Shown: positions 1 through 8,621 of the stretch, in pieces
Numbering within the stretch: position 1 is the stretch's first letter
Layout of the letters: the number at the start of each line of letters is the position of its first letter
From: Halalkalibacterium ligniniphilum
GTDB lineage: Bacteria; Bacillota; Bacilli; Bacillales; Bacillaceae_D
Assembly (NCBI RefSeq): GCF_000334155.1
Contig: NZ_ANNK01000111.1
Coordinates: forward strand, 1 to 64,000
Direction of reading: 5' to 3'
DNA: 64,000 bases
The notes under the pieces: model-generated
Told to the model about the DNA's origin: nothing
What the model saw: the letters and a program-made list of their open reading frames with translations, nothing else
Databases searched by the model: none
Position numbers and translations under genes: made by a program

Positions 1-17
1 TCTTTCTCCTTCCAAAA

Positions 18-1136
18 TTAAGTAAATCTTTGCGGATCAAAAAGGCTAATAGACACACGCTCTTGCTTTCCATCCACGATGTCAGCCACAGTTAAGGCCG
101 TAATCGGGCTTAGCAATATTCCATTTCGATAATGCCCTGTAGCAAATGTAATGTGTGGAGCATCTTGAAGATTCCCGATTAATGGGTATCCATCTTGTGT
201 TGCTGGACGCAGACCTGCCCACCGATGAAAAGGTTCTTTCTTTTCTAGAAAAGGAAAGACGTTTCGATTCCAATTCGTCAACCGCTTAATTCCTTTTTCT
301 GTCACTGATGTGGCAAAGCCAGCAATATCTTCAGACGCACCATTGACGAGTGTGCCGTTTTCTTTCGGCACAAGATACCCTTGGCTCGTGTAGACGATAT
401 GCTTCACTGTGCCAACTGGTATGTGATAGGCACAAATTTGTCCACGAATCGGATAGACTGGAATCCGAATCGAGAAGGTATCTTCTAATTCCTGTGACCA
501 TGCACCAGAACAAACAACGAGACGGTCTCCTGTAAAGGTTTGTCCATTTTTTGCTTTTAAGAAAAGATCAGCTTGCCATTCGATAACCTCCACTTTTTCT
601 AGGTGTTCCACAATGGTTACACCTAGTTTACGACAGCCCTGCTCTAGCGCCTTTACATAATCTGGTGCGAACAGGTGGCTTTCTTCCGGATAATACATCG
701 CTGCAACAACATCACGTGATAATTCTGGCTCCAGCTTGCTTAATTGTTCTCGATCCAACAGCTCAGACTCAGCCCCAAAAGCTCCTTGCCACTGCTTTCG
801 TGACTGGAGCGCTAACAAATCAGCCTCATGATAGACAGCATGAAGACTGCCTGAATTAGTGTATTCAAACGCTGCTCCTGAAATCGATTTGACCATCTGC
901 TGCCATTGTGGATACGCTTTTAAGCTAGCTAAACAAAACCGAAAAAAATCATCTGGATCTTCACCAATTTCTGAATAAGGTGCTAGCATTCCTGCAGCAG
1001 CACCAGATGCCTGTCCCCCACATGTAGCAATTTCAAGAATCGTTACCTCATGGCCTCTTTGCCGGAGCTCAAAGGCTGTTGCAAGACCAATAACACCGCC
1101 TCCGAGGACGAGTATGTTTTCCCCCATTTGTTTCAC
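18..1136 (-). CDS. thiO: Glycine oxidase ThiO
   Basis: FAD-dependent oxidase that converts glycine to the iminoglycine (dehydroglycine) used by ThiG to build the thiazole of thiamine. The N-terminus carries the dinucleotide-binding motif GGGVIGLATAFELRQRG (about residues 12-28), and the C-terminus has the WAGLRPATQDGYPLIG and ATGHYRNGI patterns typical of DAO-type flavoenzymes. At 372 aa it is family length. It is the last gene of the thi operon, 8 bases after the thiG stop. The longest start is GTG at 1136; an ATG at 1127 (residue 4) is an equally possible start because no strong Shine-Dalgarno distinguishes them. Function is inferred from family and operon position. Confidence 0.93.
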   Translation of the reverse strand: MKQMGENILVLGGGVIGLATAFELRQRGHEVTILEIATCGGQASGAAAGMLAPYSEIGEDPDDFFRFCLASLKAYPQWQQMVKSISGAAFEYTNSGSLHAVYHEADLLALQSRKQWQGAFGAESELLDREQLSKLEPELSRDVVAAMYYPEESHLFAPDYVKALEQGCRKLGVTIVEHLEKVEVIEWQADLFLKAKNGQTFTGDRLVVCSGAWSQELEDTFSIRIPVYPIRGQICAYHIPVGTVKHIVYTSQGYLVPKENGTLVNGASEDIAGFATSVTEKGIKRLTNWNRNVFPFLEKKEPFHRWAGLRPATQDGYPLIGNLQDAPHITFATGHYRNGILLSPITALTVADIVDGKQERVSISLFDPQRFT

Positions 1137-1144
1137 TCTTTCTA

Positions 1145-1924
1145 TTAGTTAGAAATTAACGTTTCAAAGCCACTGCTCGCAGTTGCATATTTCTTTTTCG
1201 GAATTCGTCCAGCAAGATAAGACAGTCGACCAGCTTCAATGGCATACCGCATCGCCGTTGCCATCTTCACAGGATCTTTCGCTTTAGCGACAGGCGTGTT
1301 CATCAGCACTCCATCAGCACCTAGCTCCATTGCCTCTGTCACATCCTTTGCAGAGCCTAACCCTGCATCTACTATGATTGGGACATTCGCTTCTTCAACA
1401 ATTAATCCAAGATTGTATGGGTTTAAAATTCCAAGTCCTGTACCAATCGGTGCCCCTCCAGGCATGACGGCTGCCGCACCGGCCTCTTCAAGCCTTTTGC
1501 ATAAGACGGGATCATCAGAAGTATAGGGAAGGACGGTAAAACCTTCCTTTACCAGTACTTCTGTCGCCTTTAATGTTTCAATCGGATCAGGAAGTAAGGT
1601 TCGTTCATTCACACTGATTTCGACTTTAATCCAATTGCTTAAGCCTGATGCTTTTGCTAAACGAGCAATGCGTATCGCTTCTTCCGCATTCTTTGCCCCG
1701 GAGGTATTCGGTAAATAGGTAAACGTTTGCCCTTCTAAATGTTGTAAAATCGCATCTTCCCCTGGTGCATCTAAGTTGACTCGACGAATCGCAAACGTCA
1801 AAACTTCTGTTCCAGATGCTTTAATCGCTTCGTTTTGCACAAATGGGTTCGGATAACGCCCTGTCCCTAAAAAGAAACGGGACGATAATTCTTGCCCTGC
1901 AATCATAAGTGGATCATTTTTCAT
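1145..1924 (-). CDS. thiG: Thiazole synthase ThiG
   Basis: Condenses 1-deoxyxylulose 5-phosphate, dehydroglycine and ThiS-thiocarboxylate into the thiazole phosphate of thiamine. This start gives 259 aa, the usual ThiG size. The Schiff-base lysine is K100 in WIKVEI, and the C-terminal barrel has the phosphate-binding VDAGLG and GADGVLMNT motifs. The ATG at 1924 is preceded by a strong GGGGAGG inside the end of thiS. A longer in-frame reading to 1996 would overlap thiS and adds non-family sequence, so it is rejected. It sits between thiS and thiO in one operon. Confidence 0.95.
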   Translation of the reverse strand: MKNDPLMIAGQELSSRFFLGTGRYPNPFVQNEAIKASGTEVLTFAIRRVNLDAPGEDAILQHLEGQTFTYLPNTSGAKNAEEAIRIARLAKASGLSNWIKVEISVNERTLLPDPIETLKATEVLVKEGFTVLPYTSDDPVLCKRLEEAGAAAVMPGGAPIGTGLGILNPYNLGLIVEEANVPIIVDAGLGSAKDVTEAMELGADGVLMNTPVAKAKDPVKMATAMRYAIEAGRLSYLAGRIPKKKYATASSGFETLISN

Positions 1925-1929
1925 CGTGT

Positions 1930-2127
1930 TCAACCTCCCCCTACAAAATGTACAAGCTCGATTTTCATACCTGGCTCGACGGCTGTTGAGCCCCAATTAT
2001 CTCGGTCGATGATAACCCCATTCACCTCTGTCACGACAAGCTGCTTTTCAAGCTTGTAATGCTGTACGAGCTCATCTAAGGTCGACACGTTAATTTCGAT
2101 CGTTTCACCGTTCACCGACAACATCAT
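1930..2127 (-). CDS. thiS: Sulfur carrier protein ThiS
   Basis: Small ubiquitin-fold sulfur carrier (65 aa) that delivers sulfur as a C-terminal thiocarboxylate to ThiG. The diagnostic C-terminus VHFVGGG is intact, ending in the Gly-Gly that is adenylated by a ThiF-type enzyme. Two adjacent ATGs (2127 and 2124) follow a GAGGAAGG ribosome-binding site. The first gives an ATGA overlap with the thiE stop and is chosen. The operon has no thiF; the ThiF/MoeB gene at 14301-15326 is the likely activating enzyme (inference). Confidence 0.93.
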   Translation of the reverse strand: MMLSVNGETIEINVSTLDELVQHYKLEKQLVVTEVNGVIIDRDNWGSTAVEPGMKIELVHFVGGG

Positions 2128-2759
2128 GACAAATGCACCTTCCTCTTTAAGATTTGCGTAAATTGCTCGCATGTTTCTCGAACCTTCTCAGCGCCAACAA
2201 TTTCACTAATCATACAAATCCGGCTTGCCCCCGCATCAAGCACTCGCTCAACATTATGAAGCTTAATTCCACCAATCGCTACAAATGGAATTGAAATTTC
2301 CCCGGCAACCTGTTGAATATAGCTTGTTGTTACGGGATCGACCACATCTTCCTTACTATTTGTTGGAAAGATAGGGCCAACGCCAATATAATCTGCTCCA
2401 CCCACTTCGGCCTCACGTGCTTCTTCGATTCTGTGGGTGGAGATTCCGATTATTTTTTCAGGTCCCATGATCGCCCTTGCCTCTTTAAGAGGCAAATCGT
2501 CCTGGCCAAGATGAATACCGTCTGCATCAACGGCAAGAGCGATATCAATGTGATCATTTACAATGAATGTAACGTCATGCTTTTTCGTCAATTCCCGCAA
2601 CGCTCTCGCTTTCTTTAAAACGTCACGCTTTTTGCTTTTTTTATCGCGGAGCTGAATAATATCCACCCCGCCAAGAATTGCTTCTTCCATGACTTCAACG
2701 AGGTCACGGTTCGGATGAAACTCTTCCCCTGTAATCGCATAGAGCTGAAAGTCTTTCAT
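2124..2759 (-). CDS. thiE: Thiamine phosphate synthase ThiE
   Basis: Joins the pyrimidine (HMP-PP) and thiazole phosphate moieties to make thiamine monophosphate. The 211-aa barrel protein has QLRDK (pyrophosphate/pyrimidine contact), GIHLGQDDLP, GADYIGVGPIFPT and VAIGGI. The GPIFPT stretch favours ThiE over the paralogous tautomerase TenI. The ATG at 2759 follows AAAGGTGGGA; the longer reading to 2831 runs into the riboswitch terminator and is rejected. It is the first gene of the riboswitch-controlled operon and overlaps thiS by 4 bases. Confidence 0.92.
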   Translation of the reverse strand: MKDFQLYAITGEEFHPNRDLVEVMEEAILGGVDIIQLRDKKSKKRDVLKKARALRELTKKHDVTFIVNDHIDIALAVDADGIHLGQDDLPLKEARAIMGPEKIIGISTHRIEEAREAEVGGADYIGVGPIFPTNSKEDVVDPVTTSYIQQVAGEISIPFVAIGGIKLHNVERVLDAGASRICMISEIVGAEKVRETCEQFTQILKRKVHLS

Positions 2760-2812
2760 GATACAAGTCCCACCTTTCAAGTGCTTAAATTTATGGCGTT
2801 TCAACATCGAAT

Positions 2813-2850
2813 GTAAAAGAAAAACCAGCAATCCTTCGCAGGACGCCGGC
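2813..2850 (-). terminator. Intrinsic terminator of the TPP riboswitch
   Basis: On the minus strand a stem CCGGCGTCC / GGATTGCTGG closes a TGCGAA loop and is followed by TTTTTCTTTT. It lies between the TPP aptamer and the thiE ribosome-binding site, so thiamine control here is probably by premature termination. Confidence 0.8.
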
Positions 2851-2876
2851 TACTCATGATCTTCTCATTCACAGTC

Positions 2877-2965
2877 GACTTCCCTACGCTGGCATCATCC
2901 AGATCAGGTATGAGGGTAAAAGGTTCACCTTTTTCTCAGTCAGCTTGATGCCGACACCCCTAGTC
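2877..2965 (-). promoter_or_regulatory. TPP riboswitch (THI element)
   Basis: Read on the minus strand, the leader has the conserved aptamer blocks in order: GACTAGGGGTG, CTGACTGAGA, an ACCCTCATACCTGATCTGG segment, GATGATGCCAGCG and GTAGGGAAGTC. The P1 stem pairs GACT with AGTC at the two ends. It precedes the thiE-thiS-thiG-thiO operon and should turn it off when thiamine pyrophosphate is plentiful. Confidence 0.95.
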
Positions 2966-3030
2966 TTCTACTCGTCAAGTTGTCCATTCTATTATGACAT
3001 ATCATTGTTTTCATGCAAAGCACCGCATCG

Positions 3031-4149
3031 TTAAAACAAGGCTGTCGATAGCTTTTCTTCTAAATCAATCACGGTCTCAAAGCTTGAGCCGTACAATAAC
3101 CATTTACCAGACGGTGAGACGAGAATCGGTAAATGGTCCGCTATCTCCATGACGTGAGTCTCGCTCCCATTTTCAACATTAAACGCCATTAAAGAGTAGC
3201 CTTGATTGTAATCGAAGAAATCACCGTTTTCTTTTGGACGAAGATAATAAAAAATGCCGTTTTTTTCATCAAAATCATGAAAGGGAATCCACCACTGTTC
3301 AGAATACGTATTTAAAATCGGAACTTCCAGCTCAGCTACTGGCTCTTGCCCTTCATAAAAACGGTATAAGGAATAGGCATCATATGGACTCGAAACTGAA
3401 ACCGTCAACGAAACATCTGTCCCATAGCCGATAAACGCAATGATGTCTTCTAACCAGAGTGACTCTTCCTCCGTTTCAATATCATAAGAATAAAGCGGTG
3501 CTGAAAAGCTAGGCTCGAACTCATCCCATTCTAAGTACGCAATCGTATCACGGTTCACCCATTGAAGGTACGATTGATTCAAGTTTAGAGGCATTATCTT
3601 ACGAGCCGCCACATCAATGTCGTAAATGTCCTGTTCCCAATCAGGCAAAAATGCAACCGCAATTAGCTCTTGCTCATTATAGGGGTTCCAATACAGAGAA
3701 AAGTCCTCTCCTAATTCCTCTAGCTTCATTTGCAATTCACCTTGCTCATTCACTAAATAAACAGGGGCGTCCCCTTCGTTCGTCACCGTTTGGATCGCAA
3801 AAAGACTTTTCGCATCATTTGAAGAGACAGCAACGATCGGTTCTTCTACCTGAAAGAAAAGACTTTGCTCTCCTGTAAGTAGCTGATATCGATAGACGAC
3901 GGAACCTTCAACTTCATCGGTTATATAAAGGATCGACTGGTCATCAAACCAGTCAGCAACCTCGAGATAACGTTGGGCATTGTCTGTAATAGGAATGACA
4001 TCTGAACCTGAAAAGAAAGCTGGAGGCACATCACGTTTTTCTGGTGTTTGAGCCAGCCGTTCCGGTAAAGGCTGGCTCTCTTGCTCTCCTGAAAAACATC
4101 CTGTCAATGCTAGCACACATACGCTCATTAATAAAAAAACGTGCTTCAA
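3031..4149 (-). CDS. YqgU-like lipoprotein with beta-propeller-like body
   Basis: Predicted lipoprotein of about 372 aa. A signal peptide ends in the lipobox LALTGC, so the mature protein is probably anchored to the outer face of the membrane. The body has repeated short strands with aromatic and acidic positions (ADWFDDQSILYITD, SPSGKWLLYGS) like TolB/WD-type propellers. The start is taken as TTG at 4149, seven bases after an AGGAAGGAG box; TTG at 4152 is too close and the longer reading has no ribosome-binding site. Position near glcK/yqgQ resembles B. subtilis yqgU. No catalytic motif is visible; function unknown. Confidence 0.7.
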   Translation of the reverse strand: MKHVFLLMSVCVLALTGCFSGEQESQPLPERLAQTPEKRDVPPAFFSGSDVIPITDNAQRYLEVADWFDDQSILYITDEVEGSVVYRYQLLTGEQSLFFQVEEPIVAVSSNDAKSLFAIQTVTNEGDAPVYLVNEQGELQMKLEELGEDFSLYWNPYNEQELIAVAFLPDWEQDIYDIDVAARKIMPLNLNQSYLQWVNRDTIAYLEWDEFEPSFSAPLYSYDIETEEESLWLEDIIAFIGYGTDVSLTVSVSSPYDAYSLYRFYEGQEPVAELEVPILNTYSEQWWIPFHDFDEKNGIFYYLRPKENGDFFDYNQGYSLMAFNVENGSETHVMEIADHLPILVSPSGKWLLYGSSFETVIDLEEKLSTALF

Positions 4150-4177
4150 CAAGATTCTCCTTCCTGCTTTAAGTAAG

Positions 4178-4310
4178 AAAAGCGCAAGCGCCTTGATTAA
4201 CCAAGACAAGTGCTGGAAGCCCGTCAATGTGTTGCCACGTTTAGGCAACCATTTACAGGCTATTACAACCTCAAGCAGCTAGACGCTGGGAGCTAGACAG
4301 CTTTGAACTG
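4178..4310. repeat. Dispersed repeat R3, copy A
   Basis: Starts GAAAAGCGCAAGCGCCTTG, continues with GACAAGTGCTGGA and ends with GCTAGACAGCTTTGAA. The two end pieces recur separately at 8511-8550, 24484-24502 and 61613-61629. It fills much of the gap upstream of the YqgU-like gene. The rest of the gap (4311-4500) is AT-rich with no recognisable gene. Confidence 0.55.
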
Positions 4311-4503
4311 GTATGTGTTTTCTCTTTTTTTAAATCTCGTCCTTACGATGTAGAAAGGACGGCGATGCATCGTTTTTTAAAAAATTCGATTCATAAACCT
4401 TTTTTGCTAGCAATAGAAAAAGCAATTCTCTTTATTATAACGCTTTAGCAATAAAAAAAGTTTCATTTTTTTCAATAATTTTTCACTTTATTTCACCTCA
4501 ACT

Positions 4504-4538
4504 TAAAAGAAGAAGGCACCTAGCGAGTAGGCGCCTCA
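4504..4538 (-). terminator. Terminator after aspA
   Basis: On the minus strand, GGCGCCTA pairs with TAGGTGCC and is followed by TTCTTCTTTT, directly downstream of the aspA stop. Confidence 0.8.
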
Positions 4539-4542
4539 ACAT

Positions 4543-5958
4543 TTATCCGTAAATAAACCGTGCCCCTGCAATTCCAGGGTTTGTCATTTCCTTCGGATCT
4601 AGAATTTCATTTAATTCCTCTTCTGATAAAATTCCTCGCTCTAAACAGATTTCACGAACAGGACGATCGGTTTCAATCGCTTCTTTTGCAATTCTTGTTG
4701 CGACTTCATAGCCTACATGTGGGTTAATCGCTGTAATAATTCCTACACTTCTCTCGACCATCTGCCGGCAGCGTTCAACATTTGCAGTCAATCCTTCAAT
4801 GGCGAATTGACGGAACACTTGAATACCATTTTTTAAGATGGAAAGTGATTGAAGAAGGTTAAAAACAAGAACTGGCTCCATCACATTTAACTCAAGCTGA
4901 CCAGCTTCAGACGCTAGACTTATCGTATGGTCATTCCCAATTACTTGGAAGGAAATTTGATTCATCACTTCGCACATAACAGGATTCACTTTTCCTGGCA
5001 TGATCGACGAACCTGGCTGACGCGGCGGTAAGTTGATTTCATTTAATCCCGTTCGCGGACCAGAACTCATGAGCCTTAGGTCGTTAGCAATTTTTGAAAG
5101 ATTGATGGCCATTATTTTTAAGGCAGCGGAGAGCTCTGTATAGGCATCTGTATTTTGTGTGGCATCCACGAGATCTTCAGCCGTTTTAAAAGAGAATCCA
5201 GTAATTTCAGCTAAATAGGCTGATACTTTCTTAATATACTCAGGCTGTGCATTTAAACCAGTGCCAACCGCTGTCGCACCCATATTTATCTCATAAAGAT
5301 GGTCCATTGCCTGTTGAAGGCGACCTAAATCCCTTGTAAGAGCACGACGATACGCACCAAATTCTTGTCCCATTCGAATCGGTACGGCATCCTGAAGATG
5401 GGTTCTTCCCATTTTTAACACCGTGTCAAATTCTTGTTCCTTTTCTTTCATTGCCTCGATTAACTCTCCGAGAACCTCTGCTAATGCTTGTGCTAAACGA
5501 AGGGAAGCAATATGAATGGCTGTAGGAAAGGCATCATTTGTCGATTGAGCCATGTTCACATGGGTGTTTGGACTCACACGCATATATTCACCTTTCTCTC
5601 CACCTAACAACTCAATGGCTCTGTTGGCAATGACTTCGTTTGCATTCATATTAAAGGACGTACCTGCGCCGCCTTGAATGGAATCAACTACGAATTGGTC
5701 GTTCCATTTTCCGTCGATCACTTCATCAGCTGCGGTTATAATCGCATCAGCAATGTTTACCTGTAGAACTCCAACATCTCTGTTTGCCATCGCTGCAGCT
5801 TTTTTTACGTAACCAAAAGCGCGAATGAGCTCTTCATGGGGTGGGTATCCAGTAATTGGGAAATTCTCTCGTGCTCTCATTGTTTGAATACCGTAATAGG
5901 CATCCTTTGGCACCTGCTTTTCACCAAGTAAATCTCTCTCCGTTCGAAACTCCGTCAT
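4543..5958 (-). CDS. aspA: Aspartate ammonia-lyase (aspartase)
   Basis: Reversibly deaminates L-aspartate to fumarate and ammonia in the cytosol. The 471-aa sequence has the fumarase/aspartase superfamily signature GSSIMPGKVNP, the catalytic-region GGAGTSFNMN and the NTHVNMAQSTNDAFP segment. Length and the E-R-D-L-L-G-E-K N-terminus fit AspA better than class II fumarase. The start is ATG 5958 with an AAAGGGGA box about ten bases upstream. It is monocistronic with its own terminator; the adjoining genes are not linked metabolically. Confidence 0.9.
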   Translation of the reverse strand: MTEFRTERDLLGEKQVPKDAYYGIQTMRARENFPITGYPPHEELIRAFGYVKKAAAMANRDVGVLQVNIADAIITAADEVIDGKWNDQFVVDSIQGGAGTSFNMNANEVIANRAIELLGGEKGEYMRVSPNTHVNMAQSTNDAFPTAIHIASLRLAQALAEVLGELIEAMKEKEQEFDTVLKMGRTHLQDAVPIRMGQEFGAYRRALTRDLGRLQQAMDHLYEINMGATAVGTGLNAQPEYIKKVSAYLAEITGFSFKTAEDLVDATQNTDAYTELSAALKIMAINLSKIANDLRLMSSGPRTGLNEINLPPRQPGSSIMPGKVNPVMCEVMNQISFQVIGNDHTISLASEAGQLELNVMEPVLVFNLLQSLSILKNGIQVFRQFAIEGLTANVERCRQMVERSVGIITAINPHVGYEVATRIAKEAIETDRPVREICLERGILSEEELNEILDPKEMTNPGIAGARFIYG

Positions 5959-6137
5959 ATCGATTCGTTCCCCTTTTTCTTTTCACTTATTTCATTCTCA
6001 TGTATGTTCATTCACCTTGCCAATAAGCATGCTCAAACATCATATGATAAGAACTTCCTTACATTTATCCTTACTTTAAAGTATGAGCTTCCTTTTCCTT
6101 TTGTATGGTCAGAAAGCTGCCAGAAAACAAAATCAAA

Positions 6138-7094
6138 CTATTGCTTTGCTAGCCAAGCCCCACCAATAACACCTGCATCGTTTCCAAGCGTTGCAATGCG
6201 GAATTCTGCCCCTGCTCCAACTCGTTCTAGTGCATAAGTTTTGAAGTGATTTTTAAGAGGCTGTAACAACGTGTCCCCTGCTTTCGAAACCCCTCCGCCA
6301 ATGACAATCTTTTCTGGGTTAAGGCTATTCGCTAAGTTAGCAATCGCTAATCCTAAATGAAAGGCAACCTCATCAATCACCTTTAAGGCAAAGGCATCAT
6401 TTTCATCGGCTGCTTCAAACACATCCTTCGCAGTGAGCATTCCTGCTGATTGATACACAGTCCATAATCGGCTATCCGTATGGGCTTGAAGGTTTTCCGT
6501 TGCGATCCGTGCAATGCCCGTTGCAGACGCGATGGTTTCCAGGCAACCGCTTTTTCCACAATTACACGGTTCGCCACCCTTTGGAATTGAGGTAATATGA
6601 CCAATTTCTCCAGCCATCCCATTTACCCCATGGAGAATTTGTCCGTTGGCGACAATCCCACCACCTACACCTGTTCCCAATGTCACAAGTAGTAGATTTT
6701 TCGCACCATCGCCTGCTCCGCGCCACATTTCCCCGAGCGCTGCAATGTTCGCATCATTATCAACCGTCACAGGTAATCCCGTTTCCATCTCCAATCGATC
6801 TTTCAACGGGAAATTCCGCCAGCCTATGTTTACCGCTTGGTAAATGAACCCTGTGTCCATTTCAATAAACCCAGGTGCCCCCATTCCAATACCAATTAAT
6901 GTATTTTTCAAACGCCCTTTTTCTTCTAATTTGCTGTCTATCGCTCGGGCAATGTCTGTTGTTATATGCTTTCCCGCATCTTTTTTATTGGTCGGAATTT
7001 CCCACTTGTCTACGATATCGCCATAGGTCGTAATAAAGGCCATTTTTATTGTTGTTCCACCTAGGTCGACCCCTACTATCCACTTCTCATCCAT
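6138..7094 (-). CDS. glcK: Glucokinase, ROK family
   Basis: ATP-dependent phosphorylation of glucose to glucose 6-phosphate. The 318-aa protein has the N-terminal ATPase motif [11 protein letters not shown], a second phosphate loop [12 protein letters not shown], and the ROK zinc motif [10 protein letters not shown]. Its length and its coupling to yqgQ match B. subtilis GlcK (YqgR). The ATG at 7094 is nine bases after AAAGGTG and overlaps the end of yqgQ by 8 bases, indicating translational coupling. A longer reading to 7211 lies inside yqgQ in another frame and is rejected. Confidence 0.94.
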   Translation of the reverse strand: MDEKWIVGVDLGGTTIKMAFITTYGDIVDKWEIPTNKKDAGKHITTDIARAIDSKLEEKGRLKNTLIGIGMGAPGFIEMDTGFIYQAVNIGWRNFPLKDRLEMETGLPVTVDNDANIAALGEMWRGAGDGAKNLLLVTLGTGVGGGIVANGQILHGVNGMAGEIGHITSIPKGGEPCNCGKSGCLETIASATGIARIATENLQAHTDSRLWTVYQSAGMLTAKDVFEAADENDAFALKVIDEVAFHLGLAIANLANSLNPEKIVIGGGVSKAGDTLLQPLKNHFKTYALERVGAGAEFRIATLGNDAGVIGGAWLAKQ

Positions 7095-7305
7095 TTTTTG
7101 ATTCACCTTTATCCTTCTGTAATTGAGCACGCTCGGTTCGAATAACCAACAGTGCTTGCTGAAACATACGGATGTCCACAAATTCCCATTTGTACAACTC
7201 ACGAATTTCATCTTCCATTAATTCTAAATCAAGTTGACGGTCACCCGTATAAATAAATGTCCCAAAGCGTTTTAACAGTTGCTGGACATCATACATGGTT
7301 TTCAA
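7087..7305 (-). CDS. yqgQ: YqgQ family protein
   Basis: Cytosolic protein of 72 aa with the family core [22 protein letters not shown], followed by a helical, charged tail. It is always found next to glucokinase in Bacillus, but its role is unknown. TTG at 7305 is chosen because a GAGGTG box ends six bases upstream. GTG at 7314 is part of that box, and ATG at 7296 is 15 bases away. It overlaps glcK by 8 bases. Confidence 0.82.
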   Translation of the reverse strand: MKTMYDVQQLLKRFGTFIYTGDRQLDLELMEDEIRELYKWEFVDIRMFQQALLVIRTERAQLQKDKGESKNG

Positions 7306-7324
7306 ACTTTTCACCTCGCCCTTA

Positions 7325-7837
7325 TTATAACAGCTTTAAGACGGTTACGAAAAGAAGCCAGGTAAGGGGGAAAAACACATGATAAGGCAGCCTCCAAAGA
7401 TTGGTTCGAATGCGTTGTTGTGTGCCTCCTCCAAGAAATAAGCCTAGTAAAAAAAGAGCAGAAGCGAATAGGGTAAAAACTGTTCGATGCCCTAGGATTC
7501 CCCATTCTAATCCGAGAATAAAAAAAATGACAGCGACTAAAAGCAAATTCAGCTTCCTTTCTTGTTGGAAAAAGCCAAAGGTCGGATGAAAGGTCTTAAA
7601 ACAGGCGACAATAAACAAAAGGCTGATGACCACAAGAATCACATCAAGCAGCCGAATCATTAGAAACGAATCTAAGAACATACCAGCAAACATTCCGCCA
7701 TAGGTAATTGCAAAAAAAAGAAAACCAAAGAGCAAAAAGGAAGCCGGTCTTGGTGGTAGCTTTGCACTAACAAGCAAACCACCAATTGTTGAACCTAACA
7801 CAAAAACAAAGACAAGAATCGTCATACTAACCCACAC
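7325..7837 (-). CDS. Polytopic membrane protein of unknown function
   Basis: About 170 aa with roughly five to six hydrophobic segments: TILVFVFVLGSTIGGLLVS, a FLLFGFLFFAITYGGMFAG pair, VILVVISLLFIVACF, LLLVAVIFFILGLEW, a FTLFASALFLLGLFLGGG stretch and a final HVFFPLTWLLFVTVLKLL. The GTG at 7837 has an excellent GGAGGAGGTG box seven bases upstream and is preferred over an ATG at 7897. It lies 19 bases before yqgQ and may be co-transcribed with yqgQ-glcK. I do not recognise the family. Confidence 0.6.
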   Translation of the reverse strand: MWVSMTILVFVFVLGSTIGGLLVSAKLPPRPASFLLFGFLFFAITYGGMFAGMFLDSFLMIRLLDVILVVISLLFIVACFKTFHPTFGFFQQERKLNLLLVAVIFFILGLEWGILGHRTVFTLFASALFLLGLFLGGGTQQRIRTNLWRLPYHVFFPLTWLLFVTVLKLL

Positions 7838-8110
7838 TGGAGAACACCTCCTCCGTGCTTTAATTGAAATCTTCATCATAAAGTTTATGAGAAGCACCCC
7901 TAAAAAGAGATATATGATATCCTATGAGTTGGACGAAGAAATCAGGACAAGATTTCACTTACTTCAGAAAAGGGTACGGAGCTTAAGTACTTGTTAAGAA
8001 CTCGACAACGTACACTCAGTGCTGTGCCCCAACACACTTTATAAGCTTCGTTCCATGTGGGAAAAACGGCGCCACGCTTATGATTATTTCTAATGAAAGA
8101 GGGATCGACG

Positions 8111-8509
8111 TTGACCAAAAAAATACAAGATGTGATCAACCAAGCACTCTATGGAACACCTGAGGTTCTACCAGAGGAACGAGCCATATTTTTAACAACC
8201 ATTAGCGAACGGATTTACCTTGCATTAACAAAGCGGCAAGTCATCCAAACAGGAATCTATACTGAGGCACAACAAATGATGGAAAATGAAGCGGACCTTC
8301 ATCTTTATCTAAATGGTCATCTCTCGTACCAGCAATACGCTCACTATTTACAAAAGGCAAATGACTTACGTATTCCTTTTACGATTGTCTCACCAAATAA
8401 ACCCACTCCAATTGGTCTCGTTTTAGCAAACCCGAAAGAAGCAATTGAGAGACAAAGCATTTTTGTTGAGGATGAATTTTTCAAGGCAGATATGAAAGGT
8501 GGACAGTAA
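8111..8509 (+). CDS. YueI family protein (DUF1694)
   Basis: Cytosolic 132-aa protein with the family pattern of an N-terminal ALYGTPEVLPEERAIFL segment and a YLNGHLSYQQYAHYL region, followed by TIVSPNKPTPIGLVL. The TTG at 8111 follows an AGAGGG box with eight-base spacing and yields the family length. The ATG at 8093 overlaps this box. It stands alone between oppositely oriented genes. No biochemical role is known for the family. Confidence 0.75.
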   Translation: MTKKIQDVINQALYGTPEVLPEERAIFLTTISERIYLALTKRQVIQTGIYTEAQQMMENEADLHLYLNGHLSYQQYAHYLQKANDLRIPFTIVSPNKPTPIGLVLANPKEAIERQSIFVEDEFFKADMKGGQ

Positions 8510-8510
8510 G

Positions 8511-8550
8511 AAAAGCGCAAGGCGGGCGCCTGTAGCTAGAAAGCTTTGAA
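8511..8550. repeat. Dispersed repeat R3, short copy B
   Basis: Abbreviated copy: GAAAAGCGCAAGGCG followed by GTAGCTAGAAAGCTTTGAA. It directly follows the YueI stop codon. Just beyond it, GGTTGACC (8558-8565) and GGTCAACC (8612-8619) could pair across a long loop before TTTTAT. Confidence 0.5.
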
Positions 8551-8621
8551 ATGCAATGGTTGACCGCAAGAGAGAAAACACTCACATTGAAAGGAACGTT
8601 TTTCACTTAGAGGTCAACCTT